Shown piece by piece: positions 58,286 through 64,000 of a DNA stretch of 64,000 bases; position 1 is the first letter of the stretch; each line of letters opens with the position of its first letter. Under the pieces are notes generated by a model that was not told the DNA's origin, did no database searches, and saw only the letters and a list, made by a program, of their open reading frames with translations. Both the position numbers and the translations under genes were made by a program. The stretch comes from Amycolatopsis decaplanina DSM 44594. GTDB taxonomy: Bacteria; Actinomycetota; Actinomycetes; Mycobacteriales; Pseudonocardiaceae. The DNA lies in the NCBI RefSeq assembly GCF_000342005.1, contig NZ_AOHO01000026.1, positions 62,001-126,000 of the forward strand, read 5' to 3'.

Positions 58286-59004
58286 TCCCGCTGGGCGATG
58301 AACACGTACTCGCGTCCTGGACGGTCGGGGGCGTCCCGGACGTCCAGGACGCGAAAACCGTGCTCCGACAGCAAGGATTCGAGGTCTTCGCGTTCGCGGA
58401 ACCACAGCGTCGAATCCGAGATGACGACCTCGCCGTCGGAGAACCGGTAGCTGTACCGGAACGACACGAACGGGAGGTTCACCTCGGTGACCTCGCGCCA
58501 TTGCTCGACTTCACCGACGCCGGGGACGTCGATGACGTCGTGCGCGGTGTCGGCGGCCCAGTCCTCCCACACGCGGCGCCCGGGACGCCGGATCTCGAAG
58601 ACCAGGTGACCACCCGGCACCAGCGCGGTGCGGATGCCTTCGAGGGTCCGGCGCCATTCGTCGTCGGTCAGGAAGACCTGGGCCACGTTCCCGGTCATCA
58701 CCGCGAGATCGGCCCCGGCGTCACCCACCGCTTTCGCGTCGCCGTGGATCCAGGTGATCTTCCCTTCCGGGTCCTTGGCCTTCGCGATCTCCAGCGACGC
58801 CTCCGCGGGATCGACCCCCACGACCTCGATCCCGCGCGCAGCCAGGAGAACGGCCAGGCAGCCGGTGCCACAGCCGACGTCGAGCACTCTCTTCGCCCCG
58901 AGTTCGCCGATGATGGCGAGGTAGTGGTCCAGGTCGTCGCGAGCGCCGTCGAAGGCGTCGTAGATCGGTGCGAGCCGGGCGTGGGCGAAGAGCGCGTCAG
59001 GCAT
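58282..59004 (-). CDS. Class I SAM-dependent methyltransferase
   Basis: The 240-residue protein has motif I (RVLDVGCGTGCLAVLLAARG) near residue 39, the acidic VVGVDPAEASLE in motif II and NVAQVFLTDDEW in the region after motif III. The N-terminal LAPIYDAFDGARDDLDHY is typical of ubiquinone/juvenile-hormone-type small-molecule methyltransferases. The substrate is unknown. It overlaps the MMPL transporter gene by 8 nt at its start and the pyrophosphorylase by 4 nt at its end. Confidence 0.85.
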   Translation of the reverse strand: MPDALFAHARLAPIYDAFDGARDDLDHYLAIIGELGAKRVLDVGCGTGCLAVLLAARGIEVVGVDPAEASLEIAKAKDPEGKITWIHGDAKAVGDAGADLAVMTGNVAQVFLTDDEWRRTLEGIRTALVPGGHLVFEIRRPGRRVWEDWAADTAHDVIDVPGVGEVEQWREVTEVNLPFVSFRYSYRFSDGEVVISDSTLWFREREDLESLLSEHGFRVLDVRDAPDRPGREYVFIAQRD

Positions 59005-61177
59005 TCGGCGACGATAGTTCCGGGACGCGGCCGGAGGCCACGGATTTACGGTCGCGCCGCCAGGCCCGCTTTCCCAGCAACGCCAGGAAGGCGGGTAGCA
59101 GCACCCCGCGCACCAGCGTGGCGTCGATCAGGACGGCGACCGCCATCCCGACGCCCATCATCTTGTACTCGATCGCGCTCAGCGTGATGAAGACGCTGAA
59201 CACGCCGACCATGATCACCGCCGCGCCGCTGACCACTCCCGCGCTCGTGCCGGTGCCGCGGACGATCGCGGCGACGGAGCCTTCGGCTCGCCGTTCACGG
59301 ATCCGGCTGAGGATGAAGATGTGGTAGTCCATGCTCAGCCCTAGCAGCAGGACGAACATGAACATCGGCAGCCAGCCGACGACCCCGCCGTACGGGGTGA
59401 ATCCCAGCAGGGAAGCGAAATGACCGTCCTGGAAGATCCAGGTGAGCACGCCGTAGGCCGCCCCGATCGACAGCAGGTTCAGCGCGATCGACACCAGTGC
59501 CACCGGCACGGACCGGAAAGCCAGCAGCAGCAACACGAACGCCGCCAGCAGGACGAATCCGACGACCAGCGGCATCCGCTCGACGACCCTGTCCGCGAAG
59601 TCGCGGGCGTTCGCCGTCCGGCCGGATACCGCGAACTCGACGCCGTCCACCTTGCCGATCGTCTCGGGGAGTACTTCGGTGCGGAGTTTCGCGAGCGCGG
59701 CGTCGGATTGCGCGTCGCGTCCGGCGCCGGACAGCGGGACGCGGACGACCACGGCCTCGTCGACGCCTCCGACGGCGATGGGTTTGTTCAGTACGCCGGA
59801 GGATTCACCGATCCGCCGTTCGAGATCCGTGATCGCCGACCGCAGCGCCGGGCTGTCGACCGGTCCGCCGTCCCTGGCCGTCAGTACGACCGTGGCGGGA
59901 TAGGCCACTCCCGGGAAGGCCTCCTGGGTGCGGACGGCGGCGTCGATCGTCGCCATCGAGCGCGGCAGGCTTTCCGCCGGTGTCGGATCCTGCAGGCGCA
60001 TGCCGAGCGCGGGCAGCGTGAGCAGGATCAGCAGCGCGGTCGCGAGCCCGCCCCACAACGCCGGCCGCCGGGTGACCGCGCGGGCCGTCGCGGACCAGAA
60101 CCGCGAGTTCTCGGCGGCGGTGCGCCGCTTGCCCAGCCAGGGGATCCGCCCGCGATCGACCTTGTCACCCAGCAGCGAGAGCAGCGACGGCAGCACGGTC
60201 ACCGCGCCGAGCACGGCAAGGCCGACCACGAACGCCGTGCTGATCGCGAGGCCGGTGAAGTTGTCGAGTCCGGTGAACACCAGCCCGCTCACACACAGGA
60301 CGACCGTGACACCGGAGACGACCACGACGTGCCCGGACGTCCGTGCCGCGATCCTGGTCGCGGTCTCGACCGAGTGCCCACGCGCGCGTTCTTCTCGTTG
60401 CCGCCTGAGGAAGAACAGCGAGTAGTCGACGCCGACCGCCATCCCGATGAGCAGGGTGATCACCGTCGTCGCGCTGTTGATCGGGGTGAAGTCGTCGACG
60501 ACGGAGAGGAAGCCGAAGGTCGCCGCGACACTCGTGCCCGCCAGCAGCAAGGGGACCGACGCGGCGACCAGCGCCCCGAAGACGATCAGCAGGATCACCA
60601 GCGTCAGCGGCAGGGAAAGGAGTTCCGATCGCTTGACGTCCTCCCGGATGCCCTTGTCGACCACGGACGACAGGCTGAGATCCCCGGAGAGACCGAACCG
60701 GACCGAGGGATGCCGGGCGGCGACCGCGTCCACCTGCGCTGCCGCGGTCTCGAAGTTCGGGCGGATGTCCTTCTCCCCGCCCGCGATCGAAAAGCCGACG
60801 AGTCCGGACGCGCCGTCGGCCGAGATCCGCTCGGCGCCGTCGGCCGCCAGGGGTGAGCGGACGTCGGTGACGGAGCCGGACCGGGTGAGGGTGGTGACCA
60901 GGTCTTCGGTCGCCCGCCGGAGTTCTTCGTTCGCGGCGAACGGCGGCGAGCCGGACTCCTTCGCCGTGACGAGGATGTTCTCGCGTAAGGGGTCGAAGGT
61001 GTTCTGGGCGTTCAGCGCGGTCTGCGCGCGACCGGACTCGCCGGGATCGGTGCTCCGGCGGCTTTCGCCGTCCAGCAGCATTCCCGACAGCAGGGCGACG
61101 ACCACGAGGGCGGCCCAGCCGACGAGGGTGACCGCGCGGTGCCGCATGGACCACGCGGCGATCTTTTCGGGCAGCAT
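58997..61177 (-). CDS. MMPL-family RND transporter
   Basis: The 726-residue protein has two repeats of one segment, a large extracytoplasmic loop and five further membrane segments (12 in all). The GMAVGVDYSLFFLRRQRE and GLSMDYHIFILSRIRERR motifs hold the proton-relay Asp-Tyr pairs of MMPL proteins. Such proteins export lipids or hydrophobic compounds by proton antiport. ATG 61177 is the start. Upstream on the same strand lie a small membrane protein and an ArsR-like regulator, a likely regulatory unit. A hairpin lies in the gap. Confidence 0.92.
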   Translation of the reverse strand: MLPEKIAAWSMRHRAVTLVGWAALVVVALLSGMLLDGESRRSTDPGESGRAQTALNAQNTFDPLRENILVTAKESGSPPFAANEELRRATEDLVTTLTRSGSVTDVRSPLAADGAERISADGASGLVGFSIAGGEKDIRPNFETAAAQVDAVAARHPSVRFGLSGDLSLSSVVDKGIREDVKRSELLSLPLTLVILLIVFGALVAASVPLLLAGTSVAATFGFLSVVDDFTPINSATTVITLLIGMAVGVDYSLFFLRRQREERARGHSVETATRIAARTSGHVVVVSGVTVVLCVSGLVFTGLDNFTGLAISTAFVVGLAVLGAVTVLPSLLSLLGDKVDRGRIPWLGKRRTAAENSRFWSATARAVTRRPALWGGLATALLILLTLPALGMRLQDPTPAESLPRSMATIDAAVRTQEAFPGVAYPATVVLTARDGGPVDSPALRSAITDLERRIGESSGVLNKPIAVGGVDEAVVVRVPLSGAGRDAQSDAALAKLRTEVLPETIGKVDGVEFAVSGRTANARDFADRVVERMPLVVGFVLLAAFVLLLLAFRSVPVALVSIALNLLSIGAAYGVLTWIFQDGHFASLLGFTPYGGVVGWLPMFMFVLLLGLSMDYHIFILSRIRERRAEGSVAAIVRGTGTSAGVVSGAAVIMVGVFSVFITLSAIEYKMMGVGMAVAVLIDATLVRGVLLPAFLALLGKRAWRRDRKSVASGRVPELSSPNA

Positions 61178-61238
61178 GAACTACAGTCCTTTACGTGAAG
61201 GAGTGAGATGCCTCGGGCGAGGTTTTTGCTTCTTCTTT

Positions 61239-61272
61239 CCTGGGCCGTCGAGTTGCCGCTCGGCGGCCCAGG
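61239..61272. terminator. Hairpin between the small membrane protein and MMPL genes
   Basis: CCTGGGCCGTCGAG (61239-61252) pairs with CTCGGCGGCCCAGG (61259-61272); one pair is G-U when read rightward and a mismatch when read leftward. It has a 6-nt loop. There is no T-tract in the leftward direction. It could attenuate read-through into the MMPL gene. Confidence 0.4.
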
Positions 61273-61287
61273 GTCTTTCACCGGTGG

Positions 61288-61557
61288 TCAGTCGACCTCC
61301 TTGAGGATCCGCTCGACAGTGCCCACGCTCTTCTTGAGATCCGTGAGGCGTCCGTCGAGTTCGGTGAGTTTGCGTTCGGTCTCTTCCTGCGCCTGGACAG
61401 CCTTTTCGGCGAGCCTGCGGTATTCCTGCTCGCGCGCGAGCGCGCCCCTGGCCCGGATGGTCGCGCCGAACTGCCACACGACCACCGTGATCACCACGGT
61501 GAGGAACACGAAGATGCCGATCAGCCCGGCGACCTCCTGCCATTGATGCCAGTTCAC
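61288..61557 (-). CDS. Small membrane protein with coiled coil
   Basis: The 89-residue protein has one N-terminal membrane segment (VAGLIGIFVFLTVVITVVVW) and then a charged coiled coil (REQEYRRLAEKAVQAQEETE, continuing to the C-terminus). GTG 61557 overlaps the ArsR-like gene stop by 4 nt. It is a conserved companion of ArsR-like regulator genes in actinomycetes by appearance, but I cannot name a family. It may serve as a membrane tether or signal partner. Confidence 0.7.
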   Translation of the reverse strand: MNWHQWQEVAGLIGIFVFLTVVITVVVWQFGATIRARGALAREQEYRRLAEKAVQAQEETERKLTELDGRLTDLKKSVGTVERILKEVD

Positions 61558-61895
61558 GATCGTTCCCCCTCTTCCCCCGGTGCCGGTGTGCTCAGCGTCG
61601 GCGCCGCGGCGGCGATGGTGTCCGGGCTCAGCTGGACCAGGAACGGTTGCACCTCGTAGAACTTCATCGCCTTCCCGTCCTCCGACAGCTCCAGTGCGGC
61701 CGACACGAGCCCGGCCGCCTCCAGTTTGCGCAGGTGGAGCTGCAGCAGCGCCCGGCTGATGCCGAGCTCTCGCGCCAGCTGGCTCACATACGCGCGCTCC
61801 GCGCGCAGCGCCGCGACGATCCGCAGCCGGTGCGGATTCGCCAGCGCCCCCAGCAGCCGCAGCAGCTCGTCGCCGGACGGTCCGGTGGCGGTCAT
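61554..61895 (-). CDS. ArsR-like winged-helix transcriptional regulator
   Basis: The 113-residue protein has an ArsR-type winged helix: LLGALANPHRLRIVAALRAE, then VSQLARELGISRALLQLHLR and KLEAAGLVSAALELSEDGKA. The cysteine metal sites of classical ArsR are absent, so the signal is unlikely to be a metal. ATG 61895 is the start because GGAG lies 7 nt upstream; the GTG at 61910 is less likely. It probably controls its own operon, including the membrane protein and perhaps the MMPL transporter. Confidence 0.85.
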   Translation of the reverse strand: MTATGPSGDELLRLLGALANPHRLRIVAALRAERAYVSQLARELGISRALLQLHLRKLEAAGLVSAALELSEDGKAMKFYEVQPFLVQLSPDTIAAAAPTLSTPAPGEEGERS

Positions 61896-61923
61896 GCCGC
61901 GCTCCTGCACATGCCAAAGAAAT

Positions 61924-62679
61924 CTAGCAGGTGCTGGCTTCGGCTACCAGGTGTTCGAGCCAGGCGTTCGGTTCCGTGTAGACGCCGACGTCCAGCGTCG
62001 AGGAGGCGAGCACCGGCGCGATCCCTCCCAGCACGGCCGTGAGGCCGTCCCGCAGTTCGACGCCGGTCCACGCCTGCCACTGGGCGAAGGTGCCGGTGAC
62101 CGTCATCGCGAACGGTGCCACTTTCACGAACCGGGCACCGAGTCGTTCATGCGTGCGCAACCACGGATCCTCGGGCAGCCCGTCCGCGCGACGGCGGGCA
62201 ATGTAGTCCTCAAAGGACAGTCCTGGTTCGTTCTCCTTCCCGGCCGGGCGGACCGGCACGACGAGGTTGCGCATACCTGTTTCCGAGGCGCGCTTTTTCA
62301 ACGCTTCCAACGCTTTTGTGGCCAGGCCGCCACCACGGCGGCCTGGCGCGACCATCACTTCGAGTGCGATCAGCGTATTCGTCTCACGGGCGCTCATCAG
62401 GTCTTCCGCGGCCCAGATCAGGGCGGCGTCCCAGCCGTGGTCCGGCAGTTCCGGACGTTCGGCCGTCGGGAAGCCGACCGGGACGGCGGCGGTTCTCGCC
62501 ACCGGAACGTCGTCTTCCAGCAGCACGAGGAAGTATTCCGGCCAGCGGGCGGCCAGGTGGGACGACTTCGCCAGCAGGCCCGCGAGGCCGTGCTGGAGGA
62601 ATTCACCGCCGACACCGCCGAGGGCGAGCGCGGGCTCGCGCAATTCGGGCCGGGTGGCCAGGTCTTCGATCACGATCAT
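61924..62679 (-). CDS. GNAT-family N-acetyltransferase
   Basis: The 251-residue protein has the GNAT acetyl-CoA loop in LEVMVAPGRRGGGLATKALE near residue 110 and a substrate region before it. The C-terminal extension (WLRTHERLGARFVKVAPFAM, then TGTFAQWQAWTG) is unusual for small GNATs but known in larger actinobacterial members. ATG 62679 is followed by MIVIEDLATRPEL. It ends 28 bp before the ArsR-like start. The substrate is unknown. Confidence 0.82.
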   Translation of the reverse strand: MIVIEDLATRPELREPALALGGVGGEFLQHGLAGLLAKSSHLAARWPEYFLVLLEDDVPVARTAAVPVGFPTAERPELPDHGWDAALIWAAEDLMSARETNTLIALEVMVAPGRRGGGLATKALEALKKRASETGMRNLVVPVRPAGKENEPGLSFEDYIARRRADGLPEDPWLRTHERLGARFVKVAPFAMTVTGTFAQWQAWTGVELRDGLTAVLGGIAPVLASSTLDVGVYTEPNAWLEHLVAEASTC

Positions 62680-62762
62680 GTCCTCAGTAGACCCGAGGAC
62701 ACGCGATTCTCACGAGGTGGTTTTCGGGCACGGCATCGGCCGTGCGAGGTGGGTGCGACCGG

Positions 62763-63497
62763 CTAGCGCACGGGCAGCGCGCGGCGCCGTCCGGTGATAC
62801 CGGTGGTGTTGAGGTTGGCGCGCTCGCCGGCGGAGTGCCCGTCGAGGTAGCCACTGCCGGACAACCGCCTCGGCGGCGCCGAGCGCAGGTCACCGTACTG
62901 CTCGTCGTACGCCTGCTTGACCATCGCCGTCCGGTCCTGGATCACCAGTTCGGCGGAGCGATGACCGGTGGCGGCCGGATGGGTCCGGGCCGCGGTGTCC
63001 TCACTGTTGCGGAGCCGTTCGTAGACCGCGCCGGAGAACCCGTGCAGCCACGTCCGCCGGTACGCGGCCAGTGATTCACCCGCGAACACCCGGTTCTCCG
63101 GGCGGACCCGGGTCAGCTGGGTGGTCGCCTGCAGCAGCAGGCTCGTGTACAGCAGTTCCGTGCGTTCCAGATCGGACCGGAAACCGAACACCGTCACCGC
63201 GGTGACCGACTGGCCGAGCCGGTGCAGCAGGGCCCGGCAGCGCAGCGGATGCGCGATGTTCGTGAGCAGTCCCGCCTTGTCCCGGCTGTACGGGTTGTCG
63301 AGCGGGATCATGATCTGGGTGATCTCGTCGACGGTCGCCCCGGAGGCGGCCAGCAACGCCTGATCGATGCCGTACCGGGCGATCAGTTCGGCGGCCTTGG
63401 TGTTGTACGACTCGGCTTCGGCCTCGGTGACCGCCGGGTCCTCCGCCTTCGCGAGGAGTTTCCGGACGCGCGCGAGCAGCGTGTCATGGTCGGGCAT
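62763..63497 (-). CDS. DUF2786 domain protein
   Basis: The 244-residue protein starts with the DUF2786 motif: MPDHDTLLARVRKLLAKAED, then TEAEAESYNTKAAELIARYG. The rest is helical with LHRLGQSVTAVTVFGFRSDL and a RRTWLHGFSGAVYERL segment typical of phage/plasmid-associated DUF2786 proteins. The function is not established. The ATG at 63497 has AGGAGG upstream. It is divergent from the oxidoreductase at 63592, with a 94-bp gap. Confidence 0.85.
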   Translation of the reverse strand: MPDHDTLLARVRKLLAKAEDPAVTEAEAESYNTKAAELIARYGIDQALLAASGATVDEITQIMIPLDNPYSRDKAGLLTNIAHPLRCRALLHRLGQSVTAVTVFGFRSDLERTELLYTSLLLQATTQLTRVRPENRVFAGESLAAYRRTWLHGFSGAVYERLRNSEDTAARTHPAATGHRSAELVIQDRTAMVKQAYDEQYGDLRSAPPRRLSGSGYLDGHSAGERANLNTTGITGRRRALPVR

Positions 63498-63591
63498 GGC
63501 CCTCCTTCCTGATTGGGTTGGAACGGATCAATCTAGGAGAGAGGTCCGACAATATTCGGGTGAGATGTTCGGAGCCCGGCGAGGGGGCGGT

Positions 63592-64000
63592 ATGTCGGTC
63601 GACGTGTCGGTGGTCGGTTCCGGCCCGAACGGGCTCGCGGCGGCGGTCCTGCTGGTCAGGGCGGGGCTGACGGTCGAAGTGCACGAGGCGGCGGAAGAGA
63701 TCGGCGGCGGGACACGCACGGCTTCGCTGTTCGACGGCGAAGTCCGTCACGATATTTGCGCGACGGGGCATCCGCTGGCCGCGGCGTCTCCTTTCTTCCG
63801 CTGGTTCGGCCTCGCCGCGCACGGTGTCGATCTTCTGCGGTCGGAGATCGCGTACGCACATCCCTTGGACGGTAGCCGGGCAGGGCTCGCTTACGAAGAT
63901 CTCGACCGGACCTGTGACGCCCTCGGTGCGGACGGTCCCCGGTGGCGCCGTCTGCTGGGCCCGCTGGCCGAGAACAGCCGCGAACTGGCCGATCTCCTGC
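63592..64000 (+). CDS. FAD-dependent oxidoreductase (phytoene desaturase-like), partial
   Basis: The visible 136 codons begin at ATG 63592, with GAGGGGG just upstream. They encode the FAD-binding Rossmann motif VSVVGSGPNGLAAAVLLVRA at residues 5-24 and then EVHEAAEEIGGGTRTASL, the NAD(P)/FAD oxidoreductase pattern of the phytoene desaturase/amine oxidase superfamily. The C-terminal catalytic part lies outside the window, so the substrate is unknown. Confidence 0.85.
   Translation, partial: MSVDVSVVGSGPNGLAAAVLLVRAGLTVEVHEAAEEIGGGTRTASLFDGEVRHDICATGHPLAAASPFFRWFGLAAHGVDLLRSEIAYAHPLDGSRAGLAYEDLDRTCDALGADGPRWRRLLGPLAENSRELADLL

Noticed and set aside
56165..58501. A 778-codon leftward frame opposite the cyclo-ligase and pyrophosphorylase genes
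   Set aside because: Shadow of two genes with clear motifs.
1..64000. CRISPR arrays, rRNA genes and intact insertion sequences
   Set aside because: No regularly spaced repeats, no rRNA-like sequence and no intact transposase were seen on reading both strands.

Overview
The window is high-GC actinobacterial DNA with dense gene packing, many 1-4 nt stop/start overlaps and frequent GTG/TTG starts. The mprAB, pepD, moaB, mscL, fmdB/ruc, glpR, rimJ, glp and 5-FCL genes, EspG and WXG100-type secretion genes and two inverted intergenic repeats point to Mycobacteriales/Pseudonocardiaceae. An Amycolatopsis-like genome is my best guess, by inference only.

1-21.46 kb is a defence and conflict island. 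It holds a TetR/cupin pair; a complete type II Wadjet operon (jetA-jetB-jetC-jetD, read leftward); a three-gene type VII effector cassette (EspC-like helper, WXG100-DUF6973 effector, lipoprotein); a PD-(D/E)XK nuclease fused to a DUF2075 helicase; and, divergent from it, an overlapping operon of a helicase-nuclease restriction subunit, a beta-class adenine methyltransferase and a PIN-like nuclease. The island ends at a decayed tyrosine integrase beside tRNA-Arg(CCT).

21.5-29.9 kb is core-like: an orphan NarL-type regulator with a TRIC-family channel, the MprAB-type envelope-stress system, a carboxymuconolactone decarboxylase-like protein, signal peptidase II, a DeoR regulator with galT, and an HtrA/PepD-type protease. 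mprA and the protease gene share a direct-repeat motif with identical geometry upstream of their starts.

29.9-39 kb holds a leftward five-gene operon (glycosyltransferase, DUF2064 protein, methyltransferase, membrane-anchored molybdopterin oxidoreductase, small membrane protein). Divergent from it are a polytopic membrane protein and a second OmpR-type two-component system. A metallo-hydrolase and a sugar-nucleotide epimerase follow. The two copies of the intergenic repeat lie at the two convergent junctions of this block.

39-53.1 kb contains moaB, an MT0933-like antitoxin, mscL, a SAF-domain protein and the FmdB/Ruc zinc-ribbon chaperone gene under a near-perfect CIRCE operator. Then come a PLP decarboxylase, small enzymes, two secreted hydrolases, a six-gene type VII substrate/EspG operon, an HTH-NACHT membrane protein and tRNA-Ala(CGC).

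53.1-64 kb carries the division pair GlpR/SepX and Glp with RimJ between them, 5-formyltetrahydrofolate cyclo-ligase, a eukaryotic-type UDP-glucose pyrophosphorylase, a methyltransferase, an MMPL transporter with its ArsR-like regulator and small membrane protein, a GNAT protein, a DUF2786 protein and the start of an FAD-dependent oxidoreductase. Most of 23-57 kb reads as the mycobacterial mprA-to-Rv0996 gene block, expanded by insertions and partly inverted.
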